This document shows positions 45,741 to 57,500 of a DNA stretch of 64,000 nt, in pieces. The stretch is taken from NCBI GenBank assembly GCA_964019135.1, contig OZ025252.1, positions 44,180,959 through 44,244,958 of the forward strand. Direction: 5' to 3'. The position numbers were made by a program, and so were the translations under genes. The stretch's first letter is position 1. Each line of letters starts with the position of its first letter. This DNA is from Arenicola marina. Its lineage: Eukaryota > Annelida > Polychaeta > Arenicolidae. A model generated the notes under the pieces. That model ran no database searches. It worked only from the letters and a program-made list of their open reading frames with translations, and was not told the DNA's origin.

Positions 45741-48700
45741 ATGGGCGACGAACGCGCTAAGGGGACTGGCTCTAAGTAAGATTATGATTGGTTTCGTAAT
45801 TGACCATTGTGTGAGACAGTGAGTGTGCACCCCGCCGGCGACGGCGTCAGCGTCGGCGTTGCCTGCTAGTGCTAAGCATAGCGGCTAGCCTGGCGTCGTC
45901 GTGTTGGGTGGCTACACCTTCCTTTATAGACTACTGACTCGTAAAGTGTTATGGTATGCCTAACGGTAATGTCTCTGTCTGTTGTAAAGATTATTTCAAT
46001 AACTTAGTCTGGGTGAGGGTAAATGCTAGCCCTGGTACATGCCTCTGTTACCACGCCCGTAAACGGAGCAAGGGTGAGGGCCATGCTGCTGACACAGCCG
46101 AAAACAAGTAATCGCGGACCGGTGGCTCAAGTTGAAGTTCATAACAGAATAAATATGCAGTGCCTACCCGTCAAGTTGCTCCATTAGATTCCTGAAGCTT
46201 TCATGACTTTCGTCGGACAGTCATTTCTTTGGTCGGTAGTGTATTTTCTTGTAATCCGGGAAATTTTTGTCACCTCTCACTTTGTTTTGAACGCTCCGCC
46301 GCTCGCCGGAAGTAAACAAACTTAGCGTGAGCACTCGCTGCCAGGCGGCGTTTGTTGACATCCGGCAAATGGCGGAGCATTTAAAACAAAGCGAGAGGTG
46401 ACAAAAATCGCCCGGATTACAAGAAAATACACTACCGACCAAAGAAATGACTGTCTGAGGAAAGTCATGAAAGCTTCAGGAATTTAATGGAGCAACTTGA
46501 CGGGTAGGCACTGCATATTTATTCTGTTATAAACTTCAACTTGAGCCACCGGTCCGCGATTTCTTGTTTTCGGCCGTGTCAGCGGCATGGCTCTCACCCT
46601 TGCTCCGTTTACGGGTGTGGTAAGAGAGGCATGTACCAGGGCTAGGTAAATGCCCGATGTAGGCTTTCGATCTTTCTGATCTACAGTTTACAGTGGGGCA
46701 ATGTTAAAAAGAGTAGTTTATATGGATAGAGTGCATGTATCCAAAATGAATATTAGAGCCTTTTTACAACCAGCCAGACTTTTTTTGTCGATCCGGCTCT
46801 TTAAACAGTGTCATAACACATAAATGGCTATAATATTTACTTTGGATATATCATATCACCTTGAAAACGAAGTATAATAGCAATTAATATGTACTCTATC
46901 CATATAAACCACTCTTTTTAACATCACCCCACCGTAAACTTTAGGTTGGAATAAGATTGGCAGATCAGAAGTACATCAGTGATTTAACCTCAGCCACTTA
47001 ATCTTGTCGACTTAAATTGTAGACGCAGACTCCCTTGTGGCTCTGGGTTGAAGATGCAACCCTTTACTATGGCATGGCTCTCACCCTTGCTCCATTTACG
47101 GGCGTGGTCAGGGAAGCATGTACCAGGGCTAACCCTTTACGTGCTATTAAAAAATGCCTTTCTAACTTCATATCTTGATTAAAGTTACATATCAAGCTTT
47201 TTCCTGCCCAAACTAAAGAGGTCAAAACACAAATAAGAATGAGTCCTTAGAGTGATATATTCTGTAACTTTTTGTGTTACCAACCTCTTCTCGATGTCAA
47301 ATAAGTATATTCTATCTTGTATTTAAATCCTGAAAGCCTGTGAGCTATGCGGAGAGAAGTGAATTTATTCACTGGAGCAGGGTTTCTGAATTTATCAAGA
47401 GAAACAATTGAGTTTTCTGCAAATTTTGATATAAATTTAGCCTAGGCTTGGTTTGGGTGGGAAAGAGCTCAATATGCAACTTTAAGTTGTTGTTAATTAG
47501 CTGATGTATCTAAGTTTCACTTGCATATGTACCGGTTTAATATATATTCTGGCCACAAAAACAGCACCTTCGACCTGCCTGGCTAATTCAAAACAGATGT
47601 CGGTTGATGGAATTAGTTCTATGTGCATGACTGGAAAGAAGGTTACTGTAAAACTGTGTAGACACGGCGCAGTGCTCCTCGTATGTCAACATGCATTTGA
47701 CGTTTTAATTATGTACTACTCAAGTGAAAATGTACTTACTAAGCACTGCAAAAAGACCAAATAAATAAACTTTGGTGTATAAATAAAGTTTATTTCACCA
47801 ATATAGCAGAGTGTTACATAATAATAAAATTACCAATAATTACAAATATGCAAGATAATTAACCACAAGTTGGAGCGCTGCATCATATCTACACAGTTTT
47901 ACAATGACCTTCTTATCCCGGAAAACTTATTTAAAATAGGGGGCAGAAAAACTTTAAAGTAGATGTTAGGAGTTACTGTATAGCACTTATTAGAAACCTT
48001 TTGGGCACTGCCAAGATGTGATTGTGCAGGTCTACAATAAATAACAAGGGAGTAAAGTCTTCTGGTTGTGGAAATTGCAATATAAAGATTACAATACTAT
48101 ATAACATATATTGCTTTATGCAATCTAGAATATACATCCAGTTCTTTTATTACCAAATATTAATATTATATATTCAATCATGTCATGTCATATATATTTC
48201 TTTTTATTTCACATAGAGTCATAACAACCAAACTATTCGTTGGAAACCTACCTGAGACTTGCAGAAGAGTTGAGCTCCTTGAAAAGTTTGAACGATTTGG
48301 AAAGGTTGCAGAATGTGACATCATTAAAGATTATGCATTTGTGGTAAGCAAATAATGTGTAAAATTGTTCACCCAACTTTAACAGTCTCTCTGGTTGTGG
48401 TAGTTATACCATTTTATTAGAGTATGATTAATCTCGGCTTTTGAAGCATTAAATTACTGTCAGCTGCATAAATTTATTCTTATCATATTTATCTGATCAA
48501 ATGACCCATTTACTTCCAGCATTTTATAGAACCTGAGGATGCAAAGGCAGCTGCAGCAGCCATGGATGGTTCTGAATTTAATGGATCTAACATAAAAGTG
48601 GAGGTAACAGTTGTTTGTGTCCATTATATCACTTTGGATAAGATTTTGTCCTTGTCCGTGAGGTTGTTGAGGATCCAATATGGTTGCCTTACACCTCTGC

Positions 48701-51700
48701 TGATGCCATTCCAAATATCTGGTAAAGATGTTATAAGTCAGCAAGTATCATTCACAAACATTTTCCAATATGAGCTACTGATAAGGCAATTGCGGCTTTT
48801 GGTACATTGAATTGCCTGCTATATCATTATATCTGTTTAAAAAGGTGTTAAACCAATCCATTTATGTTAAATTGCTTATAGGTGTGTAAACCTAACCTGC
48901 AGGAGCTGGGCAGCCCAACATTTAAATGTGTAAATAATGTGATCGTGTCACTGTAGTTTTTAGTGATTAGCAAATTGAAAATGGTATTATAATAATATTA
49001 CAATATTCAAAACTAATATTATACTTGGCTGAAACATCCTCCTTAGCAAAAATACCTTGCTGAGATATCCTAGGCTGCGATGTCCCAGACCTAAACATCA
49101 TAGGCCGAATGTCTGCTGGCCGAAAAAATCTGTCCATCCCATGTTTTTTGTGATATAGGGTAGTATAGTAACCACTTTTGGCTAGCATTGGTAAATATTC
49201 GGAAATTGTTTTTTATTCCAGCTGTCCCACAGTCGAGTTCGCCAGAAGCCGGGTATGGGAGGCAAAAGCGAGTGCTACCGATGTGGGGAAGAAGGTCATT
49301 GGTATGTTGTCCATGATACAAGCAAATTTACTAGAATATAGATATTTTCTATGTCACATGGTGAAAGGATAGCAACTAACTGTATTTATAAATCATCGAA
49401 TACCAGTGTAATATAATATTTTTTTCTTGTTGCAGTTATTTTCGGGGTGTTCTTTGACACCCATTTTTCGAACATGTGTCTCATTTCATGGATCAAATAA
49501 AATATGAGATTGTACTTTGGTGACATCTTTATGTAATTTGTACTTTTTACAAAATTTTATGATTTAACATGGTTTATATGGGTTTACCTCTTGCATTTAC
49601 CTTTTCAATCTGTTCAGGTCGAAGGACTGTCACAAGAATCCAGGATAGTAAGTATCTATGATAACAAGTATACACTAATAACTGGAGTCTTATATAAACT
49701 TGTATAACAATGTCTTTGGCATCCCTCATTATATTGGCAATTAAAATCTGTCCAGCTATAGTGTTTTCACCATAAATTTAGAAAATAAATCATAAAAAGT
49801 CTTGGAAACAGGAAAGTCCTGTAAACGTTACTGCATTTATGTGGCTTTCAGTCGCGGCAGAGGCATGAAAGGGGGCCCTCCTAACCGACCCGACCGCCCA
49901 GACCCATATCTGAGAACGCTGAGGGATCCTTACCCCAGAGATCCCTACGCCATGTACAGGGATAGATACCCCCCGCCACCACCACTGCCAGACCGCTATC
50001 GCGTGTTGGCTGACCCCTACGAGAGGAGGCTGCCCCCGAGGGACCCCTATTACAGAGACACCGATCCCTATGCCCGACCCCCACCAGACTACTACAGGAG
50101 AACGCGCAGCCCGCCAAGGTTAGTTCTCATTCAACTGCTGTTTATGTGATCTATATATATATATGCCTACATAAGCCTGGCGCATGATTATCAAGGGTCA
50201 ATGAAGGTCTGATGTGAAGAGTTCCATTCTACAATTTATGTACATTTTTGAGGCGATGACATGCCACATGTAAGCGGAGAGTCTACTATGCACACCATGT
50301 TAAAATCCTGACCATGAAAGCCTCTTTTTAAATGAGTAATCTTTTTTCTTCGTTACAGAGATCCTTACTACGACCTATACTACAGGCGGTAAGTCACATT
50401 GTGTACCTGAAACCGAATGGACTAGTCACAAACCCGTAGACGTGCAGTTAAAGAGAGGTGTTCATAGATATCGTTGCGTACCGCCAGTTGGAAATGTGCG
50501 TGGATCTGATGCACCCTGCTGAAGGTAGGGACATCAGAAAGAAAGCGCAATGGCTGTCGAACTGCATTCTTTATGATGACGTCAGAGGGTTCAGACAATC
50601 CGGATGTTTGGTGATTAATTCTGAAGCTACAGCATTTTAGATACAGATAGGCGAATTGATGAATTGGCTTCAGTGGGAAAAATGAAATTGGAGGTGTTCT
50701 ATTTGAAGAGACAGATCTTATTGCAACTGTATATTTTGATTAAATGATAGTATATGCCGAACAGAAAGGGCTTAATGGAATGAATAGATGGGCTGGCATT
50801 GCATAAGGTAGGTACTTTAAACGATCAAGTTGATAGGCTTGTCCTCGCGTTGATATAATACAGTGGTTGTACAGATACGGTACAGATGTTGTCCCTCTCA
50901 CTACGGAGGCTATGCTTCACGTCTGGTCATTGTTTGATTGCATAGTTGACCTCTACAGTGACCACTGTGCCTAGCCCCGTACAGCGGTCCCTGAGATGGG
51001 TTCACAAGAGGGACACAACTGTTTCAGTCGTCTGCAGATTGTCCTGTATTGTTCTAGACGGGAAAACTGTACCGGGAAAACTTGTACAGTTTTCCTATTG
51101 TGTTGTATGGTACAAGGAAACTATGTGTGGTTTCTTTCCGCTCAGCCCCGCGGCGCCGTTGCCAAGTCGGCCGATGTAAACGCGTACGGTACTTGGGGTC
51201 TGATGCACGCACTCTACACGGATGCGGACGCCTAGAACGAACGAACGTCGCGAACGTCTAGAACGAACGATCGCGGTCAACAACCACGCGGTTACCAACC
51301 ACGCGGTTACCAACCACGCGGTCTCCCAACGGTCGCGGTCTTCAGCCACGCGATCTCCCGCCACGCGGTCTCCAACGGACGCGGTGTCCATCTGTCGCGA
51401 CGCTGTCCGGCCCCCAGTGAATCCTCCCATTTTCCTCACCTACGTAACTGTTGCCCTCCGTATCTTCCCTTCCCTGCAGCGTGGGGTCATCGGCTGCTTT
51501 GCGTAAAAAGTTACTTTCTAACTTGGAACTCCAATGAATGGAACGATTCACGGCATTGGTTCGATATTTAAGCTCGATGTTTCTTCGTTCTAGTCCTACC
51601 AACGTAAGACATTGGTTACTGAACAATCGTCGTGAGTACTTCGCGAGGACTCAAGCTTAGACCCTGTACCGTATTGGCTCGGCATTCCATTGACCTGTAC

Positions 51701-52823
51701 TTATGACGTTTTCAAAATTTCTATTCTACTCCTTAGGAGTACCGAGGAGTGGCCTTTTTTGTATTCGAAAACATGTAAGGGATAGAAAGCGTCTGACATG
51801 ATTTTTTTTTTTTTGTGGTAGCATTTTATGGATGTTTGCTTTTAGTACGTTCGAATAAATATGAACTACTAAACTGTTATTGTTTGTCATGTAATGAAAT
51901 TTAAGTGGACGTGCAATCGATTTTAGAATAACGACCTTTGAATATACCTATCATGATTTATGTGGCATAAATCAACATTTCACTCACTGTTTCCGCGGCC
52001 CGCAGTGACCGATCATCAAATTGTAGCCGAGTACACAGCAGATGTTTATCGTCTGCTGATATAAATATCTTGGCTGATTATTCAAAACTTTTAATACTTT
52101 CAATTGTTGTTGCCTTGCTATTTTTCGAGAAAATATAGTGTGGATTTACTATCAAATGGGGATAATCAGAATTTTCTTTTCGCTGCCTAATGTCGTAGAC
52201 CTTACGTGCTATCTGGTGAAGGAATCACTTCCGTAACTAGTAGTCATTACAAGGTAGTGCAATATACGAAATGGCCAATGAAAAAAGTTAAACTTGCCCA
52301 ATTGCACCGTAGTAACTGCGATATAGTGATATTTTAGCTCTTTTTGGGTGATTGCTGGATGTCATTTCTGCTGTTCTAATCCTGGAACTACTTTCATCTG
52401 GTCGCCACTCGGCAACACCAAGCTTTGGCTTAAACCGATTTGGTTCCCATGAAATAAACCTAAGGTTATGTATAACCCCAACGGGTCCGCTACTTGAACT
52501 GAGCGGGGGTACCATAACCTGGAGCGCGACTATTTGTATCAGGTATGTGTTTGGCGAACATTGCTTGGGTTACGCCGCTCACATCCCGTTCAAGGTTCGG
52601 TGTTTCGTTAGAATGGTTGGTTCCATTATTTTCTAGTTTGCATTTCATCAAGTTCCTCAAGTTTAGCTGATATATCAGCTTTGTTAATACAGTAAATAAA
52701 TTGAAATCAACATTGATATTATTGCTTTCTTCATATAGACCATATCGTCTTTGTTAATTATTGATGCCATTAATGTAAATAGATACTAACCAGGTTATAA
52801 TGGATTTTTCTTTTCACAGATGA
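45741..52823 (+). CDS. RBM4/lark-like RNA-binding protein (one RRM, CCHC knuckle)
   Basis: RBM4/lark proteins regulate splicing and translation. Exons join in phase: 45741-45775, 48217-48343, 48520-48603, 49222-49301, 49618-49647, 49852-50118, 50359-50388, and probably 52820-52823, which supplies only the last base of an Arg codon and TGA. The result is 218 aa. One RRM (about 16-84) has RNP2 LFVGNL (18-23) and RNP1-like KDYAFVHF (49-56). A zinc knuckle follows with C100, C103, H108 and C113 ([14 protein letters not shown]). The tail is rich in Arg, Pro and DPY repeats such as RDPYPRDPY and ends [14 protein letters not shown] plus knuckle match the second RRM and knuckle of lark/RBM4; the usual first RRM is absent. 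The terminal exon is the least certain part. The first intron (2.4 kb) holds four DNA transposons. Confidence 0.85.
46027..46644. mobile_element. 618-bp near-palindromic Mutator-like MITE
   Basis: The element is an almost complete palindrome. Arms of about 290 bp run from TAGCCCTGGTACATGCC at the left and its mirror at the right, and the inner segments GCCGGAAGTAAACAAAC and GTTTGTTGACATCCGGC also pair, leaving a short centre near 46330. Perfect 9-bp direct repeats GGTAAATGC flank it (46018-46026 and 46645-46653). Very long TIRs plus 9-bp duplications are characteristic of Mutator-like elements. It has no coding capacity. Confidence 0.88.
46684..46941. mobile_element. 258-bp TA-flanked MITE (Tc1/mariner type)
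   Basis: The ends are CAGTTTACAGTGGGGCAATG and, on the other strand, AAGTTTACGGTGGGGTGATG. They continue together through TTAAAAAGAGT and TTTATATGGATAGAGT, about 48 bp of TIR. TA flanks both sides (46682-46683 and 46942-46943). No transposase. Confidence 0.8.
47068..47131. mobile_element. 64-bp remnant of the Mutator-like MITE with its own 9-bp duplication
   Basis: The sequence from GGCATGGCTCTCACCCTTGC to ACCAGGGCTA matches the right terminus of the 46027-46644 element. Perfect 9-bp repeats ACCCTTTAC flank it (47059-47067 and 47132-47140), different from the GGTAAATGC of the big copy. It is therefore a separate insertion that lost nearly all of its left arm and interior. Confidence 0.8.
47183..47481 (+). 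mobile_element. TTAA-flanked MITE, copy 2 (299 bp)
   Basis: The ends AGTTACATATCAAGCTTTTT and, on the other strand, AGTTGCATATTGAGCTCTTT flank sequence related to 43122-43523 in the same orientation, about 100 bp shorter internally. Perfect TTAA lies on both sides (47179-47182 and 47482-47485). Confidence 0.85.
51279..51395. repeat. 13-15-bp GC-rich minisatellite
   Basis: Units such as AACCACGCGGTTACC recur about eight times and drift toward GCCACGCGATCTCCC. The array lies in the last intron of the RBM4-like model. Confidence 0.75.
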
Positions 52824-53399
52824 GTTTCCTGGTGCATTATTAACATTCCTGTAACCTTTTAGAACTGGTAAGTTGTTGTAAAAGTAACAGTCGTCCTTCA
52901 CTCGCTGTGTGTTCTAAAAAAAAATTATCTTTCAAGTGGAAATCTTAACTCAATGAAAGACTATTCTACGGACGCCACGCTACGGATAAAACGGTACAGT
53001 ACATTTCGGGCACGGTCACATTCTAGTGTACAGCCTCATCTAAGTACGGGTACCGTTTTCGACACTGACCGAATCATACAAAAAATATATCCACGAAACT
53101 AAATGTGGAATAAGTCCTTGTCAACCGAAAAAAAGGTTGGTTAGTTGCGCGGATGTAGTATTTAGATACCGGGAGTTATTTAGGCGATTTTTATGATTAT
53201 AGATTACGTCCTCGATGGTGCCATCCTCTGACAACCGCTGTGATCCTGGAAAAGAGAAGGCCTTCAAAAGGTGAATTGTCCCATTGTAAATAATGGTCAC
53301 TATTGAGAGTACTAATTTTAGGCTATACAATTTTGAAAATTGTAATTGACCCAAATATTTAATTAATTGAACTTCTGTTTTTTCTCAAATGCTCTAGGA

Positions 53400-53945
53400 T
53401 TGTGAGCAGTGAACCCTGAGCGTCGAAGCAGTGTTCCCAAAGAGCCAAGAGCAGTGACCTGTGGGTGCCGCGACCAGTGTATCCAGAGTGGGTGCCGCTA
53501 GCAGTGACCTGTGGGTGCCGCGACCAGTGTATCCAGAGTGGGTGCCAAGAGCAGTGACCTGTGGGTGCCGCGACCAGTGTATCCAGAGTGGGTGCCGCTA
53601 GCAGTGACCTGTGCGTGCCAAGAGCAGTGTTTCCAGAGCGACAGAGATATTTGGGTGCCAAGAGCAGTGTTCCCAGATGCCTGTGGGTGCAGTGAGCTGT
53701 GGGTGCCAAGAGCAGTGACCTTTGGGTGCCGCGAGCAGTGTTTCCAGAGCGACAGAGATCTGTTGGTGCCAAGAGCAGTGTTCCCAGATACCTGTGGGTG
53801 CCAAGAGCAATGACCTTTGGGTGCCGCGAGCAGTGTTTCCAGAGCGACAAAGATCTGTTGGTGCCAAGAGCAGTGTTCCCAGAGACCAGTGGGTGCCGCA
53901 GTCAGTGACCTGCGGGTGCCGCGACCGGTGTTGCCAGTGACAGAG
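53400..53945. repeat. Complex minisatellite between two convergent genes
   Basis: Short modules (GTGGGTGCCGCGACCAGTGT, GGGTGCCAAGAGCAGTG, TTTCCAGAGCGACAGAGAT) alternate in higher-order units of roughly 50-110 bp. Frames are open on both strands because of the repeat. The array separates the ends of the RBM4-like gene and MRPS10. Confidence 0.9.
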
Positions 53946-54554
53946 AGCTCTTAATTTCGTTCACTGTCACATGTGGTAAATTTTTGCAAATAAACGAGCA
54001 AGTATAATAAGTTTTCAAAGTTGTACATTTAGTTTAGATGCTATTACCGGTAGTGAACGATATCTGCGAAATAGATCCGGTTAACCGAGCTTATGTGGAT
54101 ATATCAAATAATGACAAACACATTCTGGGAATAACAATAATTCCAAGGCGAAATGTCACCGCGCGGAACTGGTGGGATATCTGTCCCCCCTCTGGTGAAA
54201 TAATATTAATATTTGGGCAGAAGTCTTCGGGACTAAAAATATGTCAACATATATTCGATAACCTAATTCCAAAATGATACACCTCGAAATGATGAAGACC
54301 ATGCACGTGGCTTCCTTTGTGTTATCCATATTAATAACCCGGAGGCCAATAAATCAGAAAGGTCTATAAATTTGAATAATAGTTTATTGTACAAATTTAG
54401 TACGCCAGTTCACAAATTATCAAATGACAAATATGAAATTTACTGCGCATGCCACCGCTATTGTCCGTACAATACAAGGTTTTGTGTCTATCTGACGTCA
54501 CGAAAGTATCACACTAGGTGCAACAGAGATTTCACTAATGTGGCTGGAAGGTAA
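53946..54554. other. Region downstream of MRPS10
   Basis: This is presumably MRPS10 3' UTR (minus strand) and intergenic DNA. The open frames at 54038-54277 and 54372-54554 show no recognisable domain. Confidence 0.35.
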
Positions 54555-57500
54555 TCAGCTGGCTTGCCGTGCGCTTTGAGCTGGTCGAGCGGCTATATGT
54601 TCGGGGAGTCTTCGCATCTCGTGCTGCAAGTGAAAAAAATGGAGATCAATGGCATTAAGTTGTTTATATAAAACACAATCGCCATCCGAACTTCAGACAA
54701 CGACGGATTTCTGTGTACGGCATAGTACACTGCTGCCCTATCCAGCCAAGGTACATAAACAAAAAACAAAAACAGCCTTGACAGTAGATACAAGCGATAT
54801 GATAAAAAAATTCGTTCTTAACGCTGATGGAGATGGTGTTCCATAGGACGCTGGTCAAGGCTGGGGTCAACATCAGAATCGAACTTATATAAACCCGATT
54901 TCTTGGAAAATTCAAGTCAGTCCACTAACGAACAGCGTTTTATTGAATGACTTGTTATAAATACGACATGGTTGCCCAATACGAAACTTGTGTCGTCCAT
55001 CTATCTGACTCCGAATCCATGTCAGACGGCTATACTGCTTATTCTATATTCAATTGGCAGTCACTAAAAGTAACCCATGCGTTCAACGCAGACTTCTGTA
55101 CTTGCTACGGCATTTGGCACCGAACAAAAGTGATCATCCCCCAATCTGATCGCCTCGTTTGACTGGCAGATTATGAAGACCTACTTTGAGAACGCGCTCT
55201 ATTGACTAACAGTCCATCTTATAGCGCTCAACCCATGGACTAACGACACCGGCATGTATTACCTTTGTCACTTTCATTGCAACTCCTTCGGGAATATTTC
55301 GTTGCACGTATTCAAGGAACGTATCCGCTGTCGATCCAGTGATGTGTTTTATCTAAGTAAACAAAGAACACTTCATCGTATCTGGCCGCATTCTTACCGC
55401 GTATAATTTGGATTTCACGAAAAATATAACTGGAATACTCAAGCACACAGAAGGTATCACAACCCTTTTGCGACTTATTGCAAAACATGACCCTTTACTT
55501 GTTCAGCTTCCTGTCAGTTTAGGTCGGTCCATGTACATTGATGTGAGCTGTGAGTGATCTTTGTACTATTTCCTCTCAATACAAGAAGGCAGCACCCATC
55601 CTTGAAAGCAACAAGAGACAATTATCACATGCATCCGGATTAACAGAAACCTCCTTACCTCTATTGTTTTCTTATGTGTTCTTGCTTCATACTGCACCCA
55701 ATGTTTCTTGTAAATATGGACAGACTTCAGCATAGTCCATCTCTCTATGATAGGTTTTTTGGGCGTCACCCTTAAGTGAGTAACAATACATTTATCCAGG
55801 TCAAGAGAAAAATTCGTATCTACTAATTTCTATCGCTTTACTCTTCTTAAAATGTAATGGCAACCTGTTATAGTAATCGAACAAAGAACACGGTACTATT
55901 CATATAGCGCGTTCGATGCATTAATTACGAAAATGCTTATTCAAATGTATGAATAGAAGTTGACGAATTTGACATTACTATTCACATTGTAATATCGTCG
56001 ACCAGTCACATACATGCTGACTATGTTAACGCCCAACTCTTGCGCAGCCATGGATAGAAACTTTGCGTAGCTTGACAACACCGTGGGATCATGACCTTTG
56101 ACCTCCACATCCATGGATTTGTATAATTTGTCCAGTTCATTCTGCTTCCCTGTACTCTGCAACAGGTTTAAATCCATTGTGAGGGATAATACAGGACGCA
56201 TGACAACACTAGGACACACGCTTTATATATACGTATACATATACAAATGTGTTATTTAGACAATACATTGTTACAAATTTGTTATTTAGACAATACATTG
56301 TTACAAATTTGTTATTTAGACAATACATTGTTACAAATTTGTTATTTAGACAATACATTGTTACAATTATTTCCATCTACCAGTAATACATGTACACTTT
56401 TCAAAGGACTGGTAAAATGTGCATATAGGCTGAAGTATGTATTCCAACTAAGTACACTGTTTTAGTTACCTGAGAAGCAGTTGAATATGTCTTTTGACAC
56501 AGTATCAGCGGGCTGCTTAGTATCGTGGACTGTGGTGAAAACCTGATGAGGAAGTGAACATGTATTGGTTGTGTTTAAAAATCTCTTAAACAATATATTT
56601 TATTTGGTTCTAGGTACATTTCAATTTCGTTTTCAATACATAATATCCAGGACAGTGATATATATAAACACTACCTGTTTTGTTGCTTATTATGCAGGAT
56701 ATATATACGCTGCGTCAGCTTTAACTTGTGAACTGTCCTGTCAATGGTTCTTAAATGTTATATATGGGGCATGACAAAACCAAACATTAACAATTACCTT
56801 ATACGTCTATTAGTGCTGATCATAGATTTAGTATTTGCAGATTCAGCCTCTCCTATATGTAAACAAATTGAGGTCTCAGAAAAATCAGGTGAGCATATAA
56901 GGTTTCTAACATGACAGCAAGGGTTTTCAAATAGTTTGGGATTAAAAATATGAATGCTAACAACACTGATACGGTTTCAGCTTGCTGTATAGCCAAATTT
57001 GTTCGTGCACATGTATAGGATCTCCTTTTCAGGAGATATTTTAAAGTTGCATGTGGAGTTGTTTCCCGCCAAAAATAAGCCTAGGCGAGATTTATATCAA
57101 AATTTGCAGAAAACTCGATTGTTTCATTCCATAAATTTAGAAACCTGATAAACATCGCCGTTTCGGCTGTGGTGTGGCAAACGTGTCTATCCCGGGACAC
57201 CACAGAACTCGGTCGCGGCACTGCTACTTATACCAAAGCATCGTGAAGCGCACAAACTGATGACGTTTACCACTAAAATGAAAACTTGTAGTAAATTGAT
57301 ATCACGGACAAGGCTAAGAGACACTATTTGGCAGTCTGGTATGGGTGGAGTATAGATAAAAGAAGTCTTGAATGATTCAAGGACTGATTCTTATATGTAT
57401 TTTGACCTCATTAGTTTTGGCGGGAAAGAGCTTGACATGCAACTTTAATTTAAATGTTGGCTTGGACCTGAAAAAAACAGTAAGTACCTGTACCTGTTTA

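Noticed and set aside
53359-53940. Cys/Trp-rich frames on both strands
   Set aside because: Minisatellite artefact between two convergent genes.
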